Assembly: GCA_030524715.1 (NCBI GenBank)
Contig: JAUNGB010000010.1
Coordinates: forward strand, 1-64,000
From: Eubacteriales bacterium
GTDB taxonomy: Bacteria > Bacillota > Clostridia > Lachnospirales > Lachnospiraceae
Direction of reading: 5' to 3'
Length of the DNA stretch: 64,000 nt
Numbering within the stretch: the stretch's first letter is position 1; each line of letters begins with the position of its first letter. Made by a program: the position numbers and the translations under genes. Of the stretch, positions 51,615 to 59,481 are shown in pieces. Under the pieces are notes generated by a model. The model was not told the origin of the DNA. It did no database searches and was given only the letters and a program-made list of their open reading frames with translations.

Positions 51615-52379
51615 TTACGCATGATACAGCAGCGTATTCATAAAAAAGGGAATCTGTCTCTCCCAGCTTGCCTCGCAGTGTCTTCCTCCCGGAACGATCC
51701 TGCATTCCAGCCGTACCTTCTTCTCGATCAGAAGCGCGGCCAGCTTGCCGAAATACCGCTCCATCTGCCCTCTTCCCCGCATTTCTTCCGAGCCGTAATC
51801 CATATACAGGACTGTATCGGGTCTCAGGGACGCACGGCGTATCAGCCGTTCCAGCCTGTCCGGATTAGTCCAGACAGAGGGCGACAGGGCTGCGGCTCCC
51901 CTGAAAAAGGGATTATATTCCATAAGGGCATAAAGACTCATCAATCCCCCCATGGAGCTTCCTGCGATATAAGTATTCTCTCTGTCCGGCAAAGTGCGGA
52001 AATCCCTGTCAATACACGGCTTAAAGGTATACACAAGCCAATCCATTGTTTTTTTGCCCCATCCCTCTACCTTGCCGAATTTGGGATCCGAAAAGCTGTA
52101 GGGGGAATATTCCTTCAGCCGTCCGTTATCCGGGCTGTGATTGCATTCCACCGCCGCAATGATCATCTGTGTATTGGTATAATCCATATATTCCTTCATG
52201 CCCCAGCATTTCCCATAGGTGGCGTCACTGTCAAAAAACACATTGTGGCCGTCAAACATATACAGCACCGGATAGCGCCTGCCCTGGTCATATTCATAGG
52301 ACTCCGGAAGATATATGTAAGCGTTTCTTTCTTCGCTTCCGGTCAGCTCCGGAAGCGTGACTTTCCATTTATGTACCAT
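51615..52379 (-). CDS. Esterase D-like alpha/beta hydrolase (trio member 2)
   Basis: This putative esterase of the Fes/esterase D family has 254 residues and no signal peptide. It has RYPVLYMFDGHNVFFD, the nucleophile elbow GSSMGGLMS near residue 125, LSPSVWTN after it and the closing PGGRHCEASW with the catalytic His. Relatives hydrolyse acyl esters, feruloyl sugars or siderophores. GGAGG lies five bases before the ATG at 52379, four codons inside the frame. It is the first gene of the trio that ends in the ATP-grasp ligase, with a 142-base gap holding two repeat copies before the next gene. Confidence 0.82.
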   Translation of the reverse strand: MVHKWKVTLPELTGSEERNAYIYLPESYEYDQGRRYPVLYMFDGHNVFFDSDATYGKCWGMKEYMDYTNTQMIIAAVECNHSPDNGRLKEYSPYSFSDPKFGKVEGWGKKTMDWLVYTFKPCIDRDFRTLPDRENTYIAGSSMGGLMSLYALMEYNPFFRGAAALSPSVWTNPDRLERLIRRASLRPDTVLYMDYGSEEMRGRGQMERYFGKLAALLIEKKVRLECRIVPGGRHCEASWERQIPFFMNTLLYHA

Positions 52380-52454
52380 AGCCTCCTCCATTCTGTCTCA
52401 TTCTGCACATTATATCTTGCTCTGCACATTCTGTCTTGCTCTATACATTCTGGT

Positions 52455-52826
52455 CTATTCTTTCTTATTCTCTTTTCTTCTCTTTCTCTGCGTTTCCTTA
52501 GGTTCTCTCTCTGTGCTTCTCTGTACGGAACGGATAATGCTGTACACGATCACGAGAAACAAAAGGGCTGCCAGCACAAACATAATATACAGAAATATTT
52601 TGATCTCTGTCAGGCTGTAGACCGTATTCATAAGAAAAGACAGCCCGATCAGAAGACATGCGGACGCCGTCAGGAAATATGCCTTCCTGGTCTGCATCCT
52701 TTTTCTCTCCGCAGGCGCGGCCACAATAAACTCCAGGGTCCATATGGGTCCTCTGCACCGAAACTGCATCACCGCTCCGCACAGAAATATAAGTCCTACA
52801 ATTCCTGATAATATCTCTCCTGCCAT
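52455..52826 (-). CDS. Small three-helix membrane protein
   Basis: A 123-residue protein with three hydrophobic segments (about residues 4-20, 48-66 and 76-98) and a strongly basic, Lys/Arg/Glu-rich C-terminal tail of 25 residues. It resembles small DUF3784-type membrane proteins, but no family is certain. It is 63 bases upstream of the esterase trio on the same strand and may be its first gene. It is divergent from the DUF6062 gene. Confidence 0.6.
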   Translation of the reverse strand: MAGEILSGIVGLIFLCGAVMQFRCRGPIWTLEFIVAAPAERKRMQTRKAYFLTASACLLIGLSFLMNTVYSLTEIKIFLYIMFVLAALLFLVIVYSIIRSVQRSTEREPKETQRKRRKENKKE

Positions 52827-52970
52827 AACGCTTTCTCCCTCTGTAACACTATCACTGCAAAGCCATTATATCATGAGAAAACCACCTCTGCACTATCTTT
52901 TTTAAAGAATTTGTGATATTCTGGTAATACTGGTAATACAAAGGAAATTATACATTATGGAGGTTCCCCA

Positions 52971-53744
52971 ATGAAAGAAAAACTTTACACGATTCCCCTT
53001 ATGGACGCTTTCCGTTCAGGAGACGAATGTCCCTTCTGTTACATCGAACGCAGCCTTGAACAGCATGCCCTTGATTTTGTCCTTGGCCCGGGCGCCTCCT
53101 ACATGGAAGAGGATATCCGTGCGGAAACCGACGCCCTTGGCTTCTGCCGCGCCCACTATAAAAAAGTCTACGACTACGGCAACCGTTTAGGCACAGGCCT
53201 GATCCTGAAGACCCATTTCCAGAAGCTGAACAAAGAGCTGGATGAGCAGATCAAAATGTTTGCCCCTTCCCACACCTCTTTCATGGGACGTTTCAAAAAG
53301 AACAAAGGCGAAGAGGCTTCCCATTCCACCTCCATTGGAGCCTGGGCCGCCTCCAAAAAAGAAAGCTGTTACATCTGCGACTATTACCGGAGCACCTATC
53401 AGCGTTATCTGGATACGTTTTTTGAAATGTACCGCAAAAACCCGGAGTTAAAAGAACTGTTTAAAAACAGCAAGGGCTTCTGCATCCCTCACTTCGGCGA
53501 ACTTGCGGACGAGGCCAACCGCGTCCTGCCGGATAAAGAGAAGCAGGAATTTTATGATATTCTTCTCCCCCTTATGAAGGAGAATATGCAGCGTATCTAC
53601 GAGGATCTGGACTGGTTCTGCGACAAATTCGACTACCGGTACAAGGACGCGGACTGGAAAACCTCCAAAGACGCCCTGCCCCGGGGAATCCAGAAGGCTG
53701 CCGGAAGCTACCCTGCAGATCCGCCCTATACTCAGGACAGATAA
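52971..53744 (+). CDS. DUF6062 family Cys-rich protein
   Basis: This 257-residue protein belongs to a family typical of Clostridia with no assigned function. Two similar Cys-containing units are visible: CPFCYIE plus FCRAHY in the N-terminal half, and CYICDYY plus FCIPHF in the C-terminal half. Each looks like a CxxC...CxxH metal site, probably zinc. The rest is helical and charged. There is no signal peptide. GGAGG lies before the ATG at 52971. It stands alone between divergent and convergent neighbours. Confidence 0.85.
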   Translation: MKEKLYTIPLMDAFRSGDECPFCYIERSLEQHALDFVLGPGASYMEEDIRAETDALGFCRAHYKKVYDYGNRLGTGLILKTHFQKLNKELDEQIKMFAPSHTSFMGRFKKNKGEEASHSTSIGAWAASKKESCYICDYYRSTYQRYLDTFFEMYRKNPELKELFKNSKGFCIPHFGELADEANRVLPDKEKQEFYDILLPLMKENMQRIYEDLDWFCDKFDYRYKDADWKTSKDALPRGIQKAAGSYPADPPYTQDR

Positions 53745-53835
53745 TGACAATTATACGTTATTAGCCACACCCGGGCAGCCAGTGCAAAGCTTGGGAATGA
53801 ACAGAAACCAGATAATTCCTGTGAAGCACAAAAAC

Positions 53836-53869
53836 GGAGCCGGCGTCATTAAAACACCAGCTCCATTTT
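53836..53869. terminator. Terminator overlapping the end of the sensor kinase gene
   Basis: GGAGCCGGCGT and ACACCAGCTCC pair, with G-U pairs only when read on the minus strand, and TTTTT follows on both sides. The 5' arm on the minus strand includes the last codons of the kinase gene. It serves the kinase and possibly DUF6062. Confidence 0.65.
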
Positions 53870-55180
53870 TGTGCCGCGCCCCGGCTCGCTGTCCATATGG
53901 ATCTCCGCATGATGCAGAACCGCCCCATGCTTTACAATGGACAGCCCCAGGCCTGTCCCTCCTGTCTGGCGGGAATGGCTCTTATCCACTCTGTAAAATC
54001 TCTCAAAGACTCTTTCCTGTTCTTTTTTGGGAATCCCGATTCCGTTGTCCTCCACCCGGTAGCAGGGACGGCCGTTCTGCCGCCCCACAAAAACCTTTAC
54101 AGCGCCGCCTTCTTCTGTATATCTCACCGCATTGTCCGCAAGATTATAAAACATTTCATAAAGTACCTGACGGACTCCACGGACAGTGACCGGCTCCCCG
54201 TCCAGGGTAAGGGCGATATTCTTCTTCTCCGCCGCCGTCTGAAGCTGCGTTACCACATCCTCCGCAAGTTCCATACAGTCCACCGCCTCGAAGGGCATAT
54301 CGCTGCTCTTTTCGTCCAGTCTGGAAAGCTGGATGATATCCTGCACAAGACTGCTGAGACGGCTTGCCTCATGATAGATCCTCCCGGAAAATTCCGGTAT
54401 ATTCTCTGCGCTTACCATTCCATTCATCATCAGCTCCGCATAGCCAGAAATAGACATCAGGGGAGTTTTCAGTTCATGGGACACATTGGCGGAAAATTCC
54501 CTCCGCACAGCCTCGGCCGCTATCAGTTCCTCCACCTGGCTGGCAATCTGGCGGTTCTGCTGATCCACCCGCTTAAGCAGAGGCCGCAGTTCCTCATAGC
54601 AGACATTTTCCAGAGGATTCTCCAGATCAAGCTCATTGATCGGCCGGATCATATCCGTGGTCTGCTTCTGGACCAGAAAAAATTCCAGCACCAGAATGGC
54701 GATCACCAAAAGTCCCAGAAGGGTAAAGCTGGACATCATCGTCAGAAACACGCTGTCCGTTGTCTTTGCCACACGGAGAATATTCCCGTTATCCAGCCTG
54801 AGAGCGCTGTAAAAGGTCTGCCTCGACAACGTTTCGGAAAAACGGACCATTTCCCCATAGCCGGTTTGGGAAGCCTGGATAAATTCCGGCCGGTCGCTGT
54901 GGTTTTCCATTTCCTTCGGGTCTGTCTCAGAATCAAACAATACGGTTCCGTTTTTATCTGTAAGTGTGATCCTGCTTTCCGTCAGATCCCCCACCTTTTT
55001 GGTAAGGTACTTTTCCCCCACCTCATCAATGCCTGCCCGGACATATTCCGCCTCGTCTCTGACTCCCTGCTTCATATATGTATTAAATTTCCCATACATA
55101 ACCACGCTGGCGGCAATAAATGTCAGCAGCACGGAAAGCACCACCAGAAAGCTTCCATGATTCATCAGACGCTGCTTCAT
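53849..55180 (-). CDS. Sensor histidine kinase (PhoR-like)
   Basis: This membrane sensor kinase has 443 residues. A membrane segment at about residues 10-30, an external domain of about 110 residues and a second segment near 150-170 lead into a linker. The dimerisation domain has the phosphorylated His in SANVSHELKTPL. The ATPase domain shows NLADNAVRYT (N box), DNGIGIPKKEQERVFERFYR and GGTGLGLSIVKH. The start follows the regulator stop by one base (TAGAATG), so the pair is co-translated. Location next to a phosphate cotransporter with PhoP-like boxes argues for phosphate sensing. Confidence 0.92.
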   Translation of the reverse strand: MKQRLMNHGSFLVVLSVLLTFIAASVVMYGKFNTYMKQGVRDEAEYVRAGIDEVGEKYLTKKVGDLTESRITLTDKNGTVLFDSETDPKEMENHSDRPEFIQASQTGYGEMVRFSETLSRQTFYSALRLDNGNILRVAKTTDSVFLTMMSSFTLLGLLVIAILVLEFFLVQKQTTDMIRPINELDLENPLENVCYEELRPLLKRVDQQNRQIASQVEELIAAEAVRREFSANVSHELKTPLMSISGYAELMMNGMVSAENIPEFSGRIYHEASRLSSLVQDIIQLSRLDEKSSDMPFEAVDCMELAEDVVTQLQTAAEKKNIALTLDGEPVTVRGVRQVLYEMFYNLADNAVRYTEEGGAVKVFVGRQNGRPCYRVEDNGIGIPKKEQERVFERFYRVDKSHSRQTGGTGLGLSIVKHGAVLHHAEIHMDSEPGRGTKMELVF

Positions 55181-55181
55181 T

Positions 55182-55850
55182 CTATTCTCCTATCCTGTAT
55201 CCTACGCCGCGCACAGTCTCGATCCTGTTTCCCGCGTCTCCCAGCTTCTGCCGCAGAGTACGCACATGCACGTCAACGGTTCTTGTCTCTCCGTCAAAGT
55301 CATATCCCCATACATGGCACAGGATCTGGTTTCTGGTCATGACAAGCCCTCTGTTTTCCATAAGGTACTGCAAAAGTTCAAATTCCTTACGGGTCAGCTC
55401 GATCCTCTTATCTCCGTCCTTCACCTCATGTCTGCCCAGACGCAGGGAAAGAGAACCGCATTTAAGCTCCTTATCCTCACTCTGTCTGCTGCATCTGCGC
55501 ATAACGGCTTTAACCCGCGCAACAAATTCCATCATTCCAAAGGGCTTGGTTATATAATCGTCCGCTCCGCCCTCCAGGCCCTGTACCTTATCAAATTCCG
55601 CTTCCTTTGCAGTTACCATGATCACAGGTATTTCTCTTGTATCCGGATCCTCCTTAAGCTTTTTCAGGACAGAATACCCGTCCTCCCCGGGCATCATAAT
55701 ATCCAGAAGGATCAGATCAGGCGTTTCTTTTTTAAGGGCTGCCCACAGTTCTCTGGCATCCGCCATCCCCTTTGCCGTAAACCCGGTGGTTTCCAATGTA
55801 TAAACAAGAAGCTCCCGGATATTTCGCTCATCCTCCACACAGTAGATCAT
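55182..55850 (-). CDS. OmpR/PhoB-family response regulator
   Basis: A 222-residue regulator. The receiver has the acidic pair in YCVEDERN and the phosphoacceptor Asp in LILLDIMMPGEDGY. Thr is in VTAKEAE and Lys in ITKPFGMMEF. The C-terminal winged helix reads LTRKEFELLQYLMENRG and ends with the VRGVGYRIGE type. AGGGGGC precedes the ATG. Two 11-base-spaced TAAGATAC repeats stand before its -35, hinting at autoregulation. It is the first gene of the regulator-kinase operon. Confidence 0.93.
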   Translation of the reverse strand: MIYCVEDERNIRELLVYTLETTGFTAKGMADARELWAALKKETPDLILLDIMMPGEDGYSVLKKLKEDPDTREIPVIMVTAKEAEFDKVQGLEGGADDYITKPFGMMEFVARVKAVMRRCSRQSEDKELKCGSLSLRLGRHEVKDGDKRIELTRKEFELLQYLMENRGLVMTRNQILCHVWGYDFDGETRTVDVHVRTLRQKLGDAGNRIETVRGVGYRIGE

Positions 55851-55875
55851 TTTTATCGCCCCCTTTTGTTATAAC

Positions 55876-55923
55876 AGTATATCCGCTTTCCTCAGAATCC
55901 ACAAGTATCTTAAGGGTATCTTA
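55876..55923 (-). promoter_or_regulatory. Regulator promoter with TAAGATAC tandem boxes
   Basis: On the minus strand TAAGATAC occurs at 55923-55916 and 55912-55905, 11 bases apart. TTGTGG (-35) and, 17 bases on, TATACT (55881-55876) follow. Eleven-base tandem boxes next to -35 are the layout used by PhoB-type activators. The first box lies over the stop codon of the Na/Pi cotransporter gene. Confidence 0.5.
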
Positions 55924-57690
55924 CGGAAGCACATATTCCTTCCGCACTTCTTTAAGCTGGTTGAAAAACGCCGTATCCGGGTCGTTCTTCATCACATCCA
56001 GATGGCTGTGAGTATCATACAGATCCTCCCTCACCTGAGTGACACAGACTCCGATATTGGAGCAATGATCCGCGATCCTCTCCAGGCTTGTAGTAATATC
56101 AGAAAGAATGAAGCCCATCTCAATGGTACAGGCGCCTGTGCGAAGACGCTGCACATGGCGGCGCTTGAGTTCCTTGCTCAGCTCGTCGATAACCTCTTCC
56201 AAAGGTTCAATACTCTCCGCAAGCTTTACATCCTGCTTGTCAAAAACCGTATAGGCAGTCTCCACAATGTCCTCTACGGCTCTGGAAAGCACATTCAGCT
56301 CTTCCATAGCCTTTTCCGAAAAGCTGAGTCCCTTCTCATGGAGTTCCTGGGCAGACTCCATGATGTTCACCGCGTGATCCGAAATGCGCTCAAAATCCCC
56401 GATGCAGTGAAGCATAATAGAAACGCTTCGGCTGTCCCTTTCGGAAAGATCCTTGTGGCTTAATTTCACCAGATACGTTCCAAGCTCATCCTCATAGCGG
56501 TCAACCTTCCCTTCCATTTTTTCCACTCTGTCCGCCTGCTCCTTACTGTAATCCGCAACCAGGCCCATAGCCAGACAAAGGGATTTGTGGGAATCCTCCG
56601 CCATACGCCTTGCCGCGTTTCTGCCCTGCTCTACCGCGAAAGCGGGCTTTTCCAGGAAGCGTGATTCCAGCATCATAAACTCCTGCTCCTCCCTGGAAGC
56701 GGCAACATCCGCCTCCGTATCCCGGATCGTAAGACAGGCAAGCTTTTCCAACAGCTTTGAAAACGGAAGAAGGATCACTGTAGCCGTGATATTAAAGGTA
56801 CTGTGCAGCATGGCGATTCCCGCCGGATTAGCGGCCTGATCCATAAAATCAAAGCCTACTGCAAAATTTATCAGATAAAACAGCGACATAAAAATAACGG
56901 TACCTATCAGGTTGAAATATAAATGCACCATAGCGGCACGTTTTGCGTTCTTATTCGCTCCGATAGCCGAAAGAAGAGCGGTTACGCACGTACCGATATT
57001 CTGCCCCATGATGATCGGAAGGGCAACACTATAATGAACGGCCCCTGTCATACAGAGCGCCTGTAAAATACCTACCGAAGCAGAGGACGACTGGATGATC
57101 GCAGTCAATACCGTACCTGCCAGCACGCCCAGGAGCGGATTGGAGAATTTCAGAAGGATATTTGTAAACTCCGGCACATCCGCCAGCGGCTTTACCGCGC
57201 CGCTCATGGTTTCCATTCCGTACATAAGAACGGCAAATCCTACCATAATAGTTCCGATATCTTTCTTTTTCGGACTTTTTAAAAACAACAGGAACACCAC
57301 TCCGATCAACGCCAGAACAGGTGCAAAGGAAGTAGGCTTCAAAAGCCTGAGAAAAAAGTTCTCGCTCTCAATTCCCGCAAGGCTTAAGATCCATGAGGTT
57401 GCGGTGGTACCCACGTTCGCCCCCATAATAACGCCCACAGCCTGGGAAAGCTTCATGATCCCTGAGTTTACAAACCCCACGACCATAACTGTGGTCGCTG
57501 AGGAAGACTGGATCACAGCAGTTACGCCTGCTCCTAAAAGGACTGCCTTCAGCGGATTAGATGTCAGATTTTCCAGAATCTGTTCCAGTTTACCGCCGGA
57601 GACCTTTGCCAACCCGTCTCCCATCACCTGCATTCCATACAGGAACATGGCAAGACCGCCTAATAACGTCAGTATACTAAAGAAATCCAT
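55921..57690 (-). CDS. Na+/phosphate cotransporter with C-terminal PhoU-like domain
   Basis: The protein is a 589-residue member of the NptA/PNaS family. Two inverted membrane repeats each carry the QSSSA motif (TAVIQSSSATTVMVVG near residue 58 and AIIQSSSASVGILQ near 200) and GANVGT or GQNIGT segments. The last 200 residues are a helical PhoU-like domain (ERISDHAVNIMESAQELHEKG). GGAG precedes the ATG at 57690. Upstream are three TTTACA/TTAACA boxes in an 11-base register. It takes up inorganic phosphate with sodium and is probably switched on by the adjacent two-component system under phosphate limitation. Confidence 0.94.
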   Translation of the reverse strand: MDFFSILTLLGGLAMFLYGMQVMGDGLAKVSGGKLEQILENLTSNPLKAVLLGAGVTAVIQSSSATTVMVVGFVNSGIMKLSQAVGVIMGANVGTTATSWILSLAGIESENFFLRLLKPTSFAPVLALIGVVFLLFLKSPKKKDIGTIMVGFAVLMYGMETMSGAVKPLADVPEFTNILLKFSNPLLGVLAGTVLTAIIQSSSASVGILQALCMTGAVHYSVALPIIMGQNIGTCVTALLSAIGANKNAKRAAMVHLYFNLIGTVIFMSLFYLINFAVGFDFMDQAANPAGIAMLHSTFNITATVILLPFSKLLEKLACLTIRDTEADVAASREEQEFMMLESRFLEKPAFAVEQGRNAARRMAEDSHKSLCLAMGLVADYSKEQADRVEKMEGKVDRYEDELGTYLVKLSHKDLSERDSRSVSIMLHCIGDFERISDHAVNIMESAQELHEKGLSFSEKAMEELNVLSRAVEDIVETAYTVFDKQDVKLAESIEPLEEVIDELSKELKRRHVQRLRTGACTIEMGFILSDITTSLERIADHCSNIGVCVTQVREDLYDTHSHLDVMKNDPDTAFFNQLKEVRKEYVLP

Positions 57691-57725
57691 ATTTTTTCTC
57701 CTTTACCTGTAGTTAATATGCCCTC

Positions 57726-57779
57726 ATTCTAATGTACTTATGTAAAATCTTCTCCAGCGCTATGTTAAATCTTTGTAAA
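57726..57779 (-). promoter_or_regulatory. Na/Pi cotransporter promoter with PhoP-like boxes
   Basis: On the minus strand TTTACA (57779), TTAACA (57768) and TTTACA (57746) lie in a strict 11-base register with one box missing. TAGAAT (57731-57726) is the -10. The boxes fall at about -22 to -60. That matches the TTAACA-type PhoP binding region known from Bacillus, so control by the regulator at 55182 is likely. Confidence 0.6.
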
Positions 57780-57782
57780 GAA

Positions 57783-57828
57783 AAAGGAAAAGGCACGCCT
57801 TTTATGCGTTTTTCATGCCTTTTCCTTT
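57783..57828 (-). terminator. Terminator of the ligase-GNAT-carrier-greA operon
   Basis: AAAGGAAAAGGCA pairs perfectly with TGCCTTTTCCTTT. On the minus strand the hairpin is followed by a T-rich run (TTCTTT). It lies 53 bases after greA. Confidence 0.75.
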
Positions 57829-57880
57829 ACAAAACCATTTTACAATTCAATGTAAAATATTTTACAAATAAAGCAGATAT

Positions 57881-58381
57881 TCAGAATCCGCGGATCGCTT
57901 CTTCCTCCGAACCGGTCTTATCAATGGAACGGATGGTAAGATAATAGCTGCAGGTATCGTTCACCTTCACCAGTACACGGTCGCCCACCTTATGCCCTTT
58001 CAGTGCTTTGCCGATGGGAGATTCGATGCTTACGCGGTTTTCCAGGGAATTTCCCCGGATAGAGGTGACAAGCTTATACTTTTCCACCTCGCCGTCCTCT
58101 TCAAAGACTACCTCAACGATATCATCCATGCCAACCTCTCCCTCCCGGGAAACGTCGGACACAATGTCTGCTGTTTTCAGTACTCTCTCCAGATAGCGGA
58201 TCCGGCTCTCATTTTGATTTTTATACTGCTTGGCAGCCTTATACTCAAAATTTTCGCTGAGATCTCCGTGGGCGCGCGCTTCCTTAACAGCCTCAAGAGC
58301 CTCCTTACGGATCACAAGCTTCCGGTGTTCGATCTCACTGCGGATTTTTTCCACGTCTCCCTGCGTTAATTTCTCTCCCAT
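57881..58381 (-). CDS. greA: Transcription elongation factor GreA
   Basis: GreA restarts backtracked RNA polymerase by stimulating transcript cleavage. The N-terminal coiled coil has the acidic tip GDLSENFEYKAAKQYK. The C-terminal FKBP-like domain has the family motif ISIESPIGKALKGHKVGD-type sequence, here VSIESPIGKAL. Its 166 residues are slightly longer than usual. The start lies two bases after the carrier-protein stop, so it belongs to the ligase-GNAT-carrier operon, an unusual setting for greA. It may be a second paralogue in the genome, which cannot be checked here. Confidence 0.9.
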   Translation of the reverse strand: MGEKLTQGDVEKIRSEIEHRKLVIRKEALEAVKEARAHGDLSENFEYKAAKQYKNQNESRIRYLERVLKTADIVSDVSREGEVGMDDIVEVVFEEDGEVEKYKLVTSIRGNSLENRVSIESPIGKALKGHKVGDRVLVKVNDTCSYYLTIRSIDKTGSEEEAIRGF

Positions 58382-58383
58382 AC

Positions 58384-58614
58384 TTATTCTTCCTGCAGCT
58401 TTGTGATCAACTGAAGCATTGCGTCAACAGAGTTGAAATTCTCCGGCTCGATGTCGTCAAAAGAAATTTCCACATCAAAGGCGTCATTGATCTCCCCGAT
58501 CAGTGAAACCATGTCAAAAGAATCCAGCACGCCGTCATCGATCAGCTGTGTTTCCATTTCAAAATCAACCTCCGGTCTTAATTCCTCTAAAATCTCCATT
58601 AATTCTTCTCTCAT
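58384..58614 (-). CDS. Acyl/aminoacyl carrier protein
   Basis: A 76-residue four-helix carrier protein. The phosphopantetheine attachment serine is Ser32 in GVLDSFDMVSLIGEIN, within the LDSxxxV setting typical of the family. It is acidic throughout. It resembles DltC-type D-alanyl carriers more than fatty-acid ACP, since it carries DSF rather than DSL. GAAAGGAT lies before the ATG. It sits between the GNAT gene and greA, and is the natural acceptor for the adenylating ligase encoded upstream. A 4'-phosphopantetheinyl transferase must act in trans. Confidence 0.9.
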   Translation of the reverse strand: MREELMEILEELRPEVDFEMETQLIDDGVLDSFDMVSLIGEINDAFDVEISFDDIEPENFNSVDAMLQLITKLQEE

Positions 58615-58644
58615 TGTCTTATATCCTTTCTTTTTTATTTTTTT

Positions 58645-59481
58645 CTATTTTTCATCCAGTTTAAACTGGCTGGATATCGTACCGTCATAAACAAAGCCCA
58701 TTTTCTGGTAAATGCTGATAGCGTGTTCATTGGCCTCATCCACCCAGAAATTGACTTTGGATGCTCCCCGCTGCCCGAAGGCAGCTTCATTTGCCGCGCA
58801 AAACAGCGTTCTTCCCATTCCAAGCCCCCGGAACGCCGGACTTACTACCAGATGCTGCAGGAAACAGACATGCCCCTTGGGAATCTGCATGATCACAGCT
58901 CCCGGCGTTCCGTCAGCCAGCCGCATTCCTATCACCTGGCCTTTCTGACAATATCCGGCAAATTCTGTTTCCTCCGGAAGCAGCGTGCTGTACACATCCA
59001 GGCTGCTCTTCCAAAGAGCCTCAACTGCGGGATAATCCTCCGGCTTCATTTCCTCCACAGGATATGCATCCTGCTTCTGACGCTGATCCGGGGGAGGGCA
59101 GAAGCGTTCCCGCAGGCATTCCATGCGCCGGTAACGTTTATAGGGCCGGAACCCTCTTTTCTGCCAAACGCCGCACCCCGCCCTAGCAAGAGCCTCTTCC
59201 TCATTTCCTTTAAACACATAATCCAGGATCACTGTCTGCCCCTGTTTTCCTATAACAGGCATGCTGCCGCTTTTCAGATAGTAATACAGGCGGCAGCATT
59301 CTGCTTCCTTTACCAGAAAATAAAGTCCCTCCCCGGAGCATTCCCAGTAAAGGGCGCCTCTCTTTGCCATATCGTCCACCTCGCCGGGTACAAAGAAACA
59401 ATTGGACTGCACAGGCCTGTTATTCTTTTTAAATCCCTTTACCAGACTTCCAAACTGTCTGGCAGACTCAATTCTTTCCAT
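58645..59481 (-). CDS. Two-lobed GNAT-family acyltransferase
   Basis: A 278-residue protein. The C-terminal 140 residues are a full GNAT domain, with LQHLVVSPAFRGLGMGRTLFCAANE as the cofactor loop and a late AISIYQKMGFVYDG. The N-terminal 130 residues look like a degenerate second GNAT lobe (FFVPGEVDDMAKRGALYWE). Proteins of this sort can take aminoacyl groups from a carrier protein or tRNA instead of acetyl-CoA. It overlaps the ligase gene by 14 bases, so the two are co-translated. Transfer of the carrier-bound aminoacyl unit to an unknown acceptor is the working hypothesis. Confidence 0.82.
   Translation of the reverse strand: MERIESARQFGSLVKGFKKNNRPVQSNCFFVPGEVDDMAKRGALYWECSGEGLYFLVKEAECCRLYYYLKSGSMPVIGKQGQTVILDYVFKGNEEEALARAGCGVWQKRGFRPYKRYRRMECLRERFCPPPDQRQKQDAYPVEEMKPEDYPAVEALWKSSLDVYSTLLPEETEFAGYCQKGQVIGMRLADGTPGAVIMQIPKGHVCFLQHLVVSPAFRGLGMGRTLFCAANEAAFGQRGASKVNFWVDEANEHAISIYQKMGFVYDGTISSQFKLDEK

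Noticed and set aside
51549-52808. 419-codon open frame on the plus strand
   Set aside because: Antisense to the esterase D-like and small membrane-protein genes; product composition is unlike a real protein.
53897-55342. 481-codon open frame on the plus strand
   Set aside because: Antisense to the sensor kinase, whose H, N and G boxes are intact.
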